Shown piece by piece: positions 15,735-24,282 of a stretch of DNA of 64,000 bases. The stretch covers positions 1 to 64,000 of the forward strand of contig NZ_WEGI01000009.1 of the NCBI RefSeq assembly GCF_009604425.1, written 5' to 3'. The first letter of the stretch is position 1; each line of letters starts with the position of its first letter. A program made the translations under genes and the position numbers. The stretch is from Nocardia aurantia. GTDB lineage: Bacteria; Actinomycetota; Actinomycetes; Mycobacteriales; Mycobacteriaceae. The notes below the pieces were generated by a model that worked only from the letters and a program-made list of their open reading frames with translations, was not told the DNA's origin and made no database searches.

Positions 15735-18002
15735 TCACACCCAGCTCAGCGGGCGAATATCGTTGGCGCGGTTGACCAGTGCGCGCCGGGTGAGCTGATC
15801 GGGGGCCAGCCGGGCCAGCGTGCGGTAACGCTGTTCGAGCGCCGCTCGCAGTGCCCCGTCGTCGAGCGGACAGCCGAGTACCGGGCCCCCGGCGGTGCCG
15901 GCGGCCGCCAGTTCCCGGGCTGCCCCGAGTACCTCGATATCCAAGCGGGCCTTGCGTTCCGGGTCGAGTGCGAGTTCCGTGAGCAGCTGCCCGGCGGCCA
16001 CGAGATGCGGTTCGGTGGCCGCTTGTACCCGGATGCGCACCGCGGTCAGCCGTGCGGCGAGGTACTGACTGGAACTCTCCGGCACGGATTCGACCGCGGC
16101 GATCGCACCGTCGAAGTCGTCGGCGGCGAGCCGGGTGCGGGCCAGGCCGAACGCGGCGCTCGGATAGCCGTGGTCGGTGCGCCACACCAGGTCGTACAGT
16201 GCGCCCGCCGCGTCCGGATCACCGTCGCATTCGGTGGCGGCGGCCAGCGCCAGTTTCGGCGCGGCCTCGCCGGGCAGCAGGCCGTAGACGGCGTCGAAAG
16301 CGGTTCGGGCCGAGCCGGTGTCGCCGCCGGCCAGCGCCGTCAGGGCGCGGTACCAGCCGATCCGCCAGTCCGCCTGCTCGTGTTGCTCCAGATCGTCGAG
16401 CCCGGCGCCGGCGTCCGCGAGCGCTCCGGCCGCGACGCGGGCGCGGGCCAGCGCCAATTCGACCTCGTAGGACGGGATCGGGGCCGCTTCCAGCAGCGTG
16501 ACCAGTCGATCCGGATCGTCGCCGAGACTGGACAGCCAGCGGGCGGCCGGATCCGCCGGATCGACCAGCGGGATCGGCAGCGCCTGCGCGACGACGGCCG
16601 GGCCGAGTGTGGCGGGCCGATCCGCGGGATCCGCGCCGAAGACCGCGCGCTCGGGGCCGAACATCGCCGACAGCGCCGGTCGCGGCGCGCCCTCCTCGGC
16701 GGCCACCACCTCCCGCAGCACACCGGTGAGCTGTTCGGCCATCTCCGCCGCGGTGCCGAACCGGTCGTCCGGATCGGCTGCGGTGGCCCGCCGCAGCAGC
16801 CGGTCCAGGGACGGATGCCGTTGCAGCACCGGCACATCCGCGGCCGGCGGCAGATCGTGCCGGTAGGTCTTGCGGTAGTCGAAGGCGAAGGTCAGCACCG
16901 CGAGCGTGCGGCCGACGGTGAACAGATCCGATTCGACCGAGGCGCCCTCGAGTTCCAGCTCCGGGGCGCAGTAGCCGTCGGTCTTGAAGCCGACACTGTC
17001 GAGATCCGTCCGGTGCCGCACCGCGCCGAGGTCGATCAGCTTCAGTTGCTCCTCGGACTGGATCACGTTGTCCGGCTTGAAATCACAGTAGAGCAGTTCC
17101 CGCGAGTGCAGGTAGCCGAGCGCGGGCAGGATCTCCAGCATGTACGCGAGACCCTGTGCGGGAGGCAACGGTTCGAGCCGGCCCTCGGCATTTCGCTTGG
17201 ACCGCAACTCCTTCAGCGACGCGCCGCCGATGTACTCCATCACGATGTATCCGACCTCCTCGCCGCTGCGCGGGTCGGGGTGCTGTACGAAGTTGTAGAT
17301 CTTGACGATGTTGGGATGTTCGACGCCGGCCAGGAACCGCCGCTCGGCCACCGCCGCCGCCATGGCATCCGCGTCGCCGGAATCGAGCAGGCCCTTGAGG
17401 ACCACCCAGCGGTCGCTGACGTTGCGGTCCCGCGCGAGATAGATCCAGCCGAGACCGCCGTGGGCCAGGCAGCCCAGCACCTCGTACTGGCCCGCGACCA
17501 ACTCACCCGGACCGAGTTTCGGGGTGAAGGAGAAACCCGTCCCGCAGTGCGGGCAGAAGCCCTCGGCGCGGCCGGGCCGGTCGTCCCGGGTCCGGCCCAC
17601 GGGCTTGCCGCACTGGCTGCAGAACCGATCCTGTTCGGGCACTTGCGGATCGGACATGATCGCCGTCGACGGATCCCGATAGGGCACCGGGGCGATGGTG
17701 ACCAGCCCCGCGCCGAGCCGGCCGCGACCGGACCGCTCACTGCGATTGGATCGGGACCTGCTGGAGCCGCGGCGAACCCGGCCCGTCACCGTGCCGGAGG
17801 AGGCACTCGCTACCGTGCCGGAGGAGGCACTCGCTACCGTGCCGGAGGCGGCACTCGCTACCGTGCCCGGCGGTCCGTCGGCCTCGGGTCCCGGATCGGG
17901 CGCCTGCGCGGCGGTCACCGCGGAATCGGGCGCCAGCCCGCAGACGGTGCAGTAACCATCCTCGACGATGCCGGTGCAGCCCGGCTGCTCACAACGTGTC
18001 AT
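15735..18002 (-). CDS. pknG: Serine/threonine protein kinase PknG
   Basis: 755 aa from ATG at 18002. An N-terminal Cys cluster (C4, C9, C18, C21), an Ala/Ser/Gly repeat linker (47-73), then the rubredoxin-like metal module with FCSQCG (C128, C131) and FCPHCG (C150, C153), a kinase domain (about 173-430) with Lys203 in VVLKG, YCDFKPDN in the catalytic loop and LIDLGAV for DFG, as in mycobacterial PknG, and a C-terminal TPR-like region. PknG phosphorylates OdhI/GarA-type FHA regulators and so controls the TCA cycle and glutamate metabolism. First gene of the pknG-glnX operon. The extra N-terminal Cys cluster is not in M. tuberculosis PknG as I recall it. Confidence 0.92.
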   Translation of the reverse strand: MTRCEQPGCTGIVEDGYCTVCGLAPDSAVTAAQAPDPGPEADGPPGTVASAASGTVASASSGTVASASSGTVTGRVRRGSSRSRSNRSERSGRGRLGAGLVTIAPVPYRDPSTAIMSDPQVPEQDRFCSQCGKPVGRTRDDRPGRAEGFCPHCGTGFSFTPKLGPGELVAGQYEVLGCLAHGGLGWIYLARDRNVSDRWVVLKGLLDSGDADAMAAAVAERRFLAGVEHPNIVKIYNFVQHPDPRSGEEVGYIVMEYIGGASLKELRSKRNAEGRLEPLPPAQGLAYMLEILPALGYLHSRELLYCDFKPDNVIQSEEQLKLIDLGAVRHRTDLDSVGFKTDGYCAPELELEGASVESDLFTVGRTLAVLTFAFDYRKTYRHDLPPAADVPVLQRHPSLDRLLRRATAADPDDRFGTAAEMAEQLTGVLREVVAAEEGAPRPALSAMFGPERAVFGADPADRPATLGPAVVAQALPIPLVDPADPAARWLSSLGDDPDRLVTLLEAAPIPSYEVELALARARVAAGALADAGAGLDDLEQHEQADWRIGWYRALTALAGGDTGSARTAFDAVYGLLPGEAAPKLALAAATECDGDPDAAGALYDLVWRTDHGYPSAAFGLARTRLAADDFDGAIAAVESVPESSSQYLAARLTAVRIRVQAATEPHLVAAGQLLTELALDPERKARLDIEVLGAARELAAAGTAGGPVLGCPLDDGALRAALEQRYRTLARLAPDQLTRRALVNRANDIRPLSWV
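17788..17859. repeat. Three 24-bp tandem repeats inside pknG
   Basis: Copies at 17788-17811, 17812-17835 and 17836-17859, the third with one change. They encode an eight-residue unit rich in Ala, Ser, Gly, Thr and Val in the linker between the N-terminal Cys cluster and the rubredoxin-like module, and may vary in number between strains. Confidence 0.9.
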
Positions 18003-18308
18003 TCCCTGTTCCCACGACGGACTCTGTCGCACCGACGGATTCCGGTATGGGAATCGACCCCCACCCGTACCGGAGATACTGCCAGAACCCCAGGTAAACA
18101 AACCATGAGTTTTCGATCGAACGGTTGGCTACCCGATTGCGATGCGGGGAGAGCTCGATTTGGTGTGTCCGGCTGCGGCAACCACCCCGCTTACGGTTCA
18201 ATGATGCTCGAACGTAGCGATCTACCAGCATGCTCTCACCGCCCCCGCGACGCGCGTGGGTGGATCGATTCATCGCAGCAGCACATCGGCATCCGAGAGG
18301 ACACGACT
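18003..18308. promoter_or_regulatory. Divergent promoter region between pknG and a small membrane-protein gene
   Basis: About 300 bases without a supported gene. The part near 18085-18130 is AT-rich (AGGTAAACAAACCATGAG) and is the most likely place for promoters. No clear palindrome was found. Confidence 0.4.
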
Positions 18309-18605
18309 GTGAGCATGGTTCTCGCCGCAGCACACGACATGTACACCACCGTGCTGGCCCAGGTCGGCAACCCCACCCCGGAGACCCCGCCGGCGGCCGA
18401 GAAGCTGATGAAGCTCGTCCGCTACTTCACCTGGTTCGTCCTGCTGTCCGGCGTGAGCGCCATCACCTACGGCGGCGGCAAGTTCGCCTGGGAGAAGTGG
18501 AGCGGCGGCGGACTCGAGTCGCCGAAGATGGTGGCGGGCGCGATGATCGGCGGTGGTGTCGCCACCAGCGCCGGCACCATCATGAACGCCGTCATCGGCA
18601 GCTGA
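18309..18605 (+). CDS. Small two-helix membrane protein of unknown function
   Basis: 98 aa from GTG at 18309, which has GAGAGG eight bases upstream; the ATG two codons later is less well placed. An N-terminal amphipathic part is followed by YFTWFVLLSGVSAITYGGG and, after KWSGGG, by a second glycine-rich helix MVAGAMIGGGVATSAGTIMNAVI. The two short Gly-rich helices with a small loop recall VirB2/TrbC-like or pilin-like small proteins, but no secretion gene is nearby. Divergent from pknG. Real gene by frame and ribosome site; function unknown. Confidence 0.65.
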   Translation: MSMVLAAAHDMYTTVLAQVGNPTPETPPAAEKLMKLVRYFTWFVLLSGVSAITYGGGKFAWEKWSGGGLESPKMVAGAMIGGGVATSAGTIMNAVIGS

Positions 18606-18740
18606 ATCCGTTCCCCGCCGCCTCGCGTTTCACCCGCACGGAATCGGGTAGTGCTCTCGGCCCGAAGTTCCGGCACCATGTATCCAGAAGAATGCGAGGT
18701 AGCGGGGGACGGTCCGGTCCCCGGGTCCGGGAGGTTGTCC

Positions 18741-19598
18741 ATGACGCGAACCTGGCGCACCGTCACGATGGCGAGCGCCGCGACGCTGGCCGCTGGGTCC
18801 GGTGCGGGCACCGCGTGGTGGGCCACCTATCGGCTGCTGGCGGCGCAGGCCGCGGTGGCCCGCGACCTCATCGGGCACGGGATCATCCGCCCGCCGGAGG
18901 CCGACGGCGTGTACACCACCGGTTGTGTCGTGCCCGAGCCGTGGCGCGCCGGTACCGGGTTCGACCTGCATCTGATGATCTTCGGCGACTCCACCGCGGC
19001 CGGGGTGGGCTGCGCGACGGCCGAGGAGGTGCCCGGGGTGCGGCTGGCCCGCGGGCTGGCCGAGACGACCGGGCAGCGGATCCGGTTGAGCACCAAGGCG
19101 ATCTCGGGCGCCACCTCCAAAGGGCTGGCGGGTCAGGTCGACGCGATGTTCGTGGCCGGGCGGCCGCCGCACGTCGCGGTGATCCTGGTCGGCGCCAACG
19201 ACATCACGAAGAAGCATTCGGTACTGCAATCGGCGCGGCGCCTGCGGCTGGCGGTGGCCCGGTTGCGCGCCGCGGGCAGTGTGGTGGTGGTCGGCACCTG
19301 CCCGGATCTCGGGTCGGTCGGGGCGTTCCCGCAGCCGTTGCGGACCGTCGTGCACGGCTGGAGCGCGCGGCTGGCCCGCGCGCAGGCCGCCGCCACCCAG
19401 GCCGGGGGCGGTCGCGCGGTGGCGCTGGGCGGGCTGCTCGGCCGCGACTTCCGCAGTCAGCCCGCGGTGTTGTTCTCGGCAGACGGGTTCCACCCCTCCG
19501 CCGCGGGCTACGAATTGGCCGCCGCACATCTTCTACCTGCGGTGTTGGTCGAGTTGGCGGCGGGGGAGCCGGTCGCCGCGGCGCCGGTTGTCCACTGA
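18741..19598 (+). CDS. SGNH/GDSL-type secreted or anchored hydrolase
   Basis: 285 aa from ATG at 18741. An N-terminal signal or anchor segment (MASAATLAAGSGAGTAWW) precedes the SGNH domain: block I MIFGDSTAAGVG with the nucleophile Ser, the Gly of block II near LSTKAISGATS, block III VILVGANDITK with Asn, and block V DGFHPSAAGYE with the Asp-x-x-His pair. It corresponds by order and type to M. tuberculosis Rv1075c, an extracellular esterase, with the thiolase gene next downstream as there. Substrate probably an acetyl or short-acyl ester of an envelope glycan or lipid. Confidence 0.85.
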   Translation: MTRTWRTVTMASAATLAAGSGAGTAWWATYRLLAAQAAVARDLIGHGIIRPPEADGVYTTGCVVPEPWRAGTGFDLHLMIFGDSTAAGVGCATAEEVPGVRLARGLAETTGQRIRLSTKAISGATSKGLAGQVDAMFVAGRPPHVAVILVGANDITKKHSVLQSARRLRLAVARLRAAGSVVVVGTCPDLGSVGAFPQPLRTVVHGWSARLARAQAAATQAGGGRAVALGGLLGRDFRSQPAVLFSADGFHPSAAGYELAAAHLLPAVLVELAAGEPVAAAPVVH

Positions 19599-19647
19599 GC
19601 GGGATCGCGGTGGTCCGGTCGTGCGTGGGGATTCCGCGCGACGTACA

Positions 19648-19683
19648 TTCGGTAGGGAACCGTTTTACCGAACAACGTTCGGT
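19648..19683. promoter_or_regulatory. TetR-type operator cluster upstream of the thiolase gene
   Basis: A perfect inverted repeat ACCGAAC-AAC-GTTCGGT (19667-19683) lies 26 bases before the thiolase start. A second weaker pair, CGGT (19650-19653) / ACCG (19659-19662), precedes it, so four TTCGGT-like half-sites occur within 36 bases. The form fits a TetR-family fatty-acid or sterol regulator; the regulator is not adjacent. Confidence 0.55.
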
Positions 19684-19709
19684 TAGTCGTCACTGACAAA
19701 GGAGACCTC

Positions 19710-20930
19710 ATGCCCGAGGCCGTCATCGTTTCCTACGCCCGCTCCCCGATCGGCCGGGCCGCCAAGGGCTCCCTGGTGAGCATCCGCCCCGACGACCTGG
19801 TCACCCAGATGGTGCGCGCGGCGCTGGACAAGGTGCCGAGCCTGGCCGCCGCCGACATCGACGACCTGCACCTGGGCTCCGGCCAGCCCGCCGGCACCGC
19901 CGGATTCAACATGGCGAAGGTGGTCGCCACCAAGCTCGGCTACGACTACCTGCCGGGTACCACGGTCAACCGCTACTGCGCCTCCTCGTTGCAGACCACC
20001 CGGATGGCCTTCCATGCCATCAAGGCCGGCGAGGGCGACGTGTTCATCTCCGCCGGAGTGGAGACGGTGTCGCAGTTCCCGAAGGGCACCGCCGACGGCT
20101 GGCCCGACACCCACAACATCGACTTCGCCGAGGCCGAGGCGCGCACCGCGAAGCGCTCGCAGGCCGGTTCCGCGGACTGGACCGACCCGCGCGAGAACGA
20201 CGAACTGCCCGACATCTACATCGCGATGGGCCAGACCGCCGAGAACGTCGCCCAGCTGACCGGCATCTCCCGCCACGAGCAGGACGAGTGGGGCGTCCGG
20301 TCGCAGAACCGCGCCGAGGAGGCCATCAAGTCCGGCTTCTTCGAGCGGGAGATCACCCCGGTGACCCTGCCGGACGGCAGCGTCGTCTCGACCGACGACG
20401 GTCCGCGACCGGGCACCACCTACGAGAAGATCTCGCAGCTCAAGCCGGTGTTCCGTCCCGACGGCACGATCACCGCCGGCAACGCCTGCCCGCTGAACGA
20501 CGGCGCCGCCGCCCTGGTGATCATGAGCGACACCAAGGCCAAGGAACTGGGCCTCACCCCGCTGGCGCGGATCGTGTCCACCGGCGTGTCGGGCCTGTCG
20601 CCGGAGATCATGGGCCTCGGCCCGATCCAGGCCGTGCGCAACGCGCTGGCGATCGCCGGCAAGACCATCGGCGACATCGACCTGTACGAGATCAACGAGG
20701 CGTTCGCCGTGCAGGTTCTGGGCTCGGCCCGCGAGCTGGGCATGGACCTGGACAAGCTGAACGTCTCCGGCGGCGCGATCGCCCTCGGCCACCCGTTCGG
20801 CATGACCGGCGCCCGGATCAGCGCGACCCTCATCAACAACCTGCAGGCCCACGACAAGCAGTTCGGTCTCGAGACCATGTGCGTCGGCGGCGGCCAGGGC
20901 ATGGCGATGGTCATCGAGCGGCTCAGCTGA
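19710..20930 (+). CDS. fadA: Acetyl-CoA C-acyltransferase (thiolase, FadA3-like)
   Basis: A 406-aa thiolase started by ATG after AAAGGAG. Catalytic Cys in TVNRYCASSLQTT (about residue 90), the second active-site block NEAFAVQ (near 331), GGAIALGHPFGMTGAR with the catalytic His (near 360) and the C-terminal CVGGGQGMAM with the second Cys. It cleaves 3-ketoacyl-CoA in beta-oxidation or condenses acetyl-CoA. By order it corresponds to M. tuberculosis FadA3 (Rv1074c). Regulation through the TTCGGT palindromes upstream is probable. Confidence 0.92.
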   Translation: MPEAVIVSYARSPIGRAAKGSLVSIRPDDLVTQMVRAALDKVPSLAAADIDDLHLGSGQPAGTAGFNMAKVVATKLGYDYLPGTTVNRYCASSLQTTRMAFHAIKAGEGDVFISAGVETVSQFPKGTADGWPDTHNIDFAEAEARTAKRSQAGSADWTDPRENDELPDIYIAMGQTAENVAQLTGISRHEQDEWGVRSQNRAEEAIKSGFFEREITPVTLPDGSVVSTDDGPRPGTTYEKISQLKPVFRPDGTITAGNACPLNDGAAALVIMSDTKAKELGLTPLARIVSTGVSGLSPEIMGLGPIQAVRNALAIAGKTIGDIDLYEINEAFAVQVLGSARELGMDLDKLNVSGGAIALGHPFGMTGARISATLINNLQAHDKQFGLETMCVGGGQGMAMVIERLS

Positions 20931-20941
20931 ACCTCGCGAAG

Positions 20942-21002
20942 CCGCCCGGGTCCCCGCGTAAGTGCCGTGGTGACCCGGGCGGTCGCATGTCCGGGCACTT
21001 AC
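20942..21002. terminator. Two overlapping, mutually exclusive hairpins after the thiolase gene
   Basis: Hairpin 1 pairs CCGCCCGGGTC (20942-20952) with GACCCGGGCGG (20972-20982). Hairpin 2 pairs GTAAGTGCC (20958-20966), inside the loop of hairpin 1, with GGCACTTAC (20994-21002). They cannot form together. Either could act as a terminator, without a T-tract. Confidence 0.55.
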
Positions 21003-21078
21003 CCCACGGGTAATCGCCTGCCGCCTCCCGTTGCGGAAACATCGAGGGCATCAACGTAGTAGCCGACAGGAGCCGGAG

Positions 21079-21417
21079 ATGCCCGGATATGCCGTAGCCC
21101 ATCTGTACAACGTCGACGCCAACGCGCAGGTCGCCGAATATCTCCGCCGCATCGACGGCACGCTGGCGCCGTTCGGCGGGCGGTTCATCGTGCACGGCGG
21201 GCGGCAACTCGTCGCCGAGGGGCCGGCGGACGCGGTGCCGATCGTGATCGAATTCCCGGACTACACCGCGGCCGAGGCCTGGTACCGATCGCCGGAGTAC
21301 CAGGCGATTCTGCGCCTGCGCACCGACAACGCCGACGGGATCGCGACGCTCGCCGACTACTGCGGCGACGATCACATCGCCACCGACGTGCTCGGTGCCG
21401 GCGCGCCACACAGCTGA
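21079..21417 (+). CDS. DUF1330-family small protein
   Basis: 112 aa from ATG at 21079 with AGGAGC upstream. The sequence fits the DUF1330 dimeric alpha+beta barrel: PGYAVAHLYNVD at the start, YLRRIDGTLAPFGGRFIVHGG, and VIEFPDYTAAEAWYRSPEYQAI, the most conserved block. Members are small cytosolic proteins of unknown enzymatic role related to the ABM fold. The gene stands alone between two hairpin structures. Confidence 0.85.
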   Translation: MPGYAVAHLYNVDANAQVAEYLRRIDGTLAPFGGRFIVHGGRQLVAEGPADAVPIVIEFPDYTAAEAWYRSPEYQAILRLRTDNADGIATLADYCGDDHIATDVLGAGAPHS

Positions 21418-21451
21418 GTTGCGGTTCGGATCGCTCGATGCGGGAACGCAC

Positions 21452-21486
21452 GGAACGGCCGGTCCCCGAAGGGAACCGGCCGTTCC
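21452..21486. terminator. Bidirectional terminator hairpin
   Basis: GGAACGGCCGGT-CCC pairs across a CGAA tetraloop with GGG-ACCGGCCGTTCC, one bulged A. It lies between the convergent DUF1330 and Bax-inhibitor-like genes and can serve both. Confidence 0.8.
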
Positions 21487-21519
21487 TGTCTCACGCCGTC
21501 CGGGCCGTCGCCCGGGACG

Positions 21520-22365
21520 TCAATCGTTCTGCAGATAGCTCAGCAGGCGCAGGATCTCCAGGTACAACCAGACCAGGGTGACGGTCAGGCCGAAGGCCAC
21601 CTGCCAGGCCGCCTTCTCCGGCGCGCCGGCGCGGATGAGGCCGTCGGCCGCGTCGAAGTCCAGCAGGAAGCTGAACGCGGCGATGGCGATCACCACGAGG
21701 CTGAACACGATCGCGATCGGGCCGCCGTCGCGCAGGCCGAAGCCGCCGGGGGTGAAGAACGCGGCGATCGCGTTGCCCAGGGCCAGCACCAGCACGCCGA
21801 TCAGCGCGCCGACCATGATGCGGGTGAACCGCGGCGTGACCCGGATCGCGCCCGTCTTGTAGACGATGAGCATGCCGAAGAACACACCGAAGGTGCCGAG
21901 CACGGCCTGGGCGATCATGCCGGAGCCGCCGACCCCGCCGTGCCCGCCGAAGCGGACGTTGGCCAGCAGGAACGACACCGCGCCCAGGAACAGACCCTCG
22001 AACGCGGCGAAGGTCAGGACGAAGGCGGGGCTGGTCTGCAGCCGCGGCGAGAACATGGTGACGAAGGTCATGCCGAACGCCACCAGCCCGGCCAGCGCGA
22101 ACAGGCCCGCGAGGCCGTGGTTCGCGGAGGTCAGCGCATAGGAGACGATCGCGGTGATGGTGACCACGCCGAGGCTGATGCCGGTCTTGGTGACGACATC
22201 GTCGATGGTCATCGGTCGCGTCGCCGGCGCCGTCTGATACGGCTGGTTGCCGTACTGCGCCTGCTGCCCGCCGAATTGGCCGGTATCGACCGGACCGAAC
22301 CCGGCGTTTCCACCACCCTGCCGCTGTGGCAGGTTTCTGAAGATCGGGTTGCTGGTGGTCCTCAT
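21520..22365 (-). CDS. Bax inhibitor-1/YccA-like (BI-1 domain) membrane protein
   Basis: About 281 aa from ATG at 22365, preceded by GGAGAAAGG. The N-terminal 60 residues are polar and Gln/Gly-rich, and seven hydrophobic segments follow. The segments ALTSANHGLAGLFALAGLVAFGMTFVTMFSPRLQTSPAFVLTFAAFEGLFLG and the last KAAWQVAFGLTVTLVWLYLEILRLLS match actinobacterial YccA/BI-1 proteins (pH-sensitive Ca2+ leak channel fold). Cellular role in bacteria is uncertain. Confidence 0.85.
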   Translation of the reverse strand: MRTTSNPIFRNLPQRQGGGNAGFGPVDTGQFGGQQAQYGNQPYQTAPATRPMTIDDVVTKTGISLGVVTITAIVSYALTSANHGLAGLFALAGLVAFGMTFVTMFSPRLQTSPAFVLTFAAFEGLFLGAVSFLLANVRFGGHGGVGGSGMIAQAVLGTFGVFFGMLIVYKTGAIRVTPRFTRIMVGALIGVLVLALGNAIAAFFTPGGFGLRDGGPIAIVFSLVVIAIAAFSFLLDFDAADGLIRAGAPEKAAWQVAFGLTVTLVWLYLEILRLLSYLQND

Positions 22366-22477
22366 GACAGCCTTTCTCCGGAAGTCGCGAGCCACGTCCG
22401 TCGTGGTCGTTCTGAGTATCCAACGTCCGGGCCTCGAAGTGAGTTCCGAAATCCGAGAAAAAAGCCGACAAATCGGA

Positions 22478-23647
22478 CTATGAGTCGGTGTTGCCGGGCT
22501 CGGGCGGCGTGTCGTGCAAGCCCCGGACCGAACGGGTGACGGTGAACTTGGCGTTACGGCTCACGATCTCGGTCCTGCCGACCATCCGCTGCATCACGCC
22601 GCGGTAGTTGAGATGTGTGTTGTACACGGTCCACAGTTCGCCGCCCGGCCGCAGGACCCGCCCGGCCTGTCCGAACATCTTGATCGCCGAGCCGGTGTGC
22701 ACGGCCGCGCCGACGTGGAAAGGGGGATTGCAGAGGACCAGATCGGCGCTGCGGTCGGCGAGTCCGGTCATCGCGTCGTCGCGGAGCACGCACACGCGGT
22801 CGGCCACGTCGTTCGCGACCGCGGTGGCCCGGGCCGAGGCGACCGCCGCCGCGGACTGGTCGGTGCCGACGACGGTGATATGCGGGCGTGCTTTGGCCAG
22901 CGCGACCGCGAGAATGCCGGTGCCGCAACCGAGATCGACGGCGTCGCTCGCATCGGGCTTCATCCGCCGCAGGTGGTCCAGGAGGAAGCGGGTGCCGATA
23001 TCGAGCTTCGGCCCGGAGAACGCCGCTCCGTGCGCGACGACCTCGAGGTCGATCTCGTCCAGCTGCCGGCGCACCGGATACGGCGGCTCGCCGAGCGGCC
23101 TGGGCCCGCTCGCGAGCAGGATCCGGGACTTCTGCCGGCCGCGGCTGGCCCGCACCGACGCGAACGACTCGGCGAGGACCTCGTTCATCGCCGGAGTGAG
23201 GTATTTGTCGCGGGCCCCGGCGAAGACCTCGACCTCCGGCGCGGCGTACCGGGCCACGGCGTCGGCGATCTCGGCCAGTCCGGCCAGCATGCGCGGCAAT
23301 CGCAGCAGCACCACCGTGACGCCGGCGAGCAGTCCCGGGCCCAGCGTCTCCGCCGAGTACCGGTCGGCCAGCCCGACCGCGCGGGCGTTGTTGGCCAGCG
23401 CCAGCTCACCGGTCAGCAGATCCTGGTGCACGCGGACGTCGCGGAGGTCGTGTGCGGCGATGGCGCCGAGGGTGAGGGCGCCGTAGCCGTCGTCGACGAT
23501 GGCGACCCGGCCGCTGCCCGCGGCGGCCAGCGCGTCGGCGGCGACGTCCAGCAGGAGCCGATCGGCGGCATCGACCGCGTACAGGTTCACGGCCTCTACA
23601 TCGGGATGGCGCCGCAGGCGGCTCAGCACGTCGTCGACTTCCAGCAC
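22478..23647 (-). CDS. RsmC/RlmG-like class I SAM-dependent methyltransferase
   Basis: 389 aa with two domains: a degenerate N-terminal methyltransferase fold (1-190) and an active C-terminal one (about 215-370). The SAM motif AVDLGCGTGILAVAL lies near residue 238, and the catalytic LCNPPFH (NPPF, N-methylating) near 307. This tandem plan is that of the rRNA guanine-N2 methyltransferases RsmC and RlmG. Which rRNA position is modified cannot be decided here. It is divergent from the lipoprotein gene. Confidence 0.82.
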   Translation of the reverse strand: MLEVDDVLSRLRRHPDVEAVNLYAVDAADRLLLDVAADALAAAGSGRVAIVDDGYGALTLGAIAAHDLRDVRVHQDLLTGELALANNARAVGLADRYSAETLGPGLLAGVTVVLLRLPRMLAGLAEIADAVARYAAPEVEVFAGARDKYLTPAMNEVLAESFASVRASRGRQKSRILLASGPRPLGEPPYPVRRQLDEIDLEVVAHGAAFSGPKLDIGTRFLLDHLRRMKPDASDAVDLGCGTGILAVALAKARPHITVVGTDQSAAAVASARATAVANDVADRVCVLRDDAMTGLADRSADLVLCNPPFHVGAAVHTGSAIKMFGQAGRVLRPGGELWTVYNTHLNYRGVMQRMVGRTEIVSRNAKFTVTRSVRGLHDTPPEPGNTDS

Positions 23648-23718
23648 TCCTACAGTGTGCTAGACCGTTGCCGTGTCGTCACCACGACCCCAGGGGTCGC
23701 ACATTTACCATCTGCCCC

Positions 23719-24282
23719 ATGCGTAACAGGCTGCTATTGACGGTCCTCGCGGGATTCGCGCTGCTGACCGGTTGCTCGGAACATTCCCCGGCCCCGGCTC
23801 CCGGGCCGGCGACCCAGCCGCCGGCCTCGGCGGCTGAACCGGCTCCGGCGGTGCCGAAATCGGCCGACGACGCTCTCGCCTCCCGCGACGCGCGGCTCAC
23901 GGTGACCGGCGTGCGTCTGGAGCATCTGCCGGGTATCGACCGGGTCGTCTACGAACTCGGCGGCGCCGGCGTCCCCGGGTGGCAGGTGCAGTACACCGGG
24001 CAGCCGTTGCAGGACGGTAGCGATACCGCGGTGCCGGTGGCGGGCAAATCGGTCCTCGAGGTGCGGATCCTCGGTTCGGCCTACCCGTGGGACAGCGGGG
24101 TGGACGAGTACGACGGGCCGGATCCGGTGACCGACGCGGGCGTGCCCGGTATCGCCGGGGTCTACGGGACCCAGGTGTACGAGGGCGTCACCCAGTCGTT
24201 CATCGGCGTCCAGGGCGATCGACCGGCCTACACGGTCTCGGGCGAGCCCACTCGGCTCGTCATCGACATCGCCACCACCTGA
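23719..24282 (+). CDS. Lipoprotein with AMIN-like domain
   Basis: 187 aa from ATG at 23719. A lipobox (LLTGC, Cys17) follows a short hydrophobic signal, then a Pro/Ala-rich linker to about residue 55. The remaining domain (LTVTGVRLEHLPGIDRVVYELGG ... RLVIDIATT) has the strand pattern of the AMIN-like domain in actinobacterial lipoproteins. It should be anchored on the outer face of the cytoplasmic membrane. Function unknown; peptidoglycan or mycomembrane association is a guess from the family. Confidence 0.8.
   Translation: MRNRLLLTVLAGFALLTGCSEHSPAPAPGPATQPPASAAEPAPAVPKSADDALASRDARLTVTGVRLEHLPGIDRVVYELGGAGVPGWQVQYTGQPLQDGSDTAVPVAGKSVLEVRILGSAYPWDSGVDEYDGPDPVTDAGVPGIAGVYGTQVYEGVTQSFIGVQGDRPAYTVSGEPTRLVIDIATT

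Noticed and set aside
15441..18605. Very long plus-strand open frame (1054 codons) opposite glnX and pknG
   Set aside because: It is the antisense shadow of two recognisable genes in GC-rich DNA. Only its last 98 codons, from 18309, form a real small gene with its own ribosome site.
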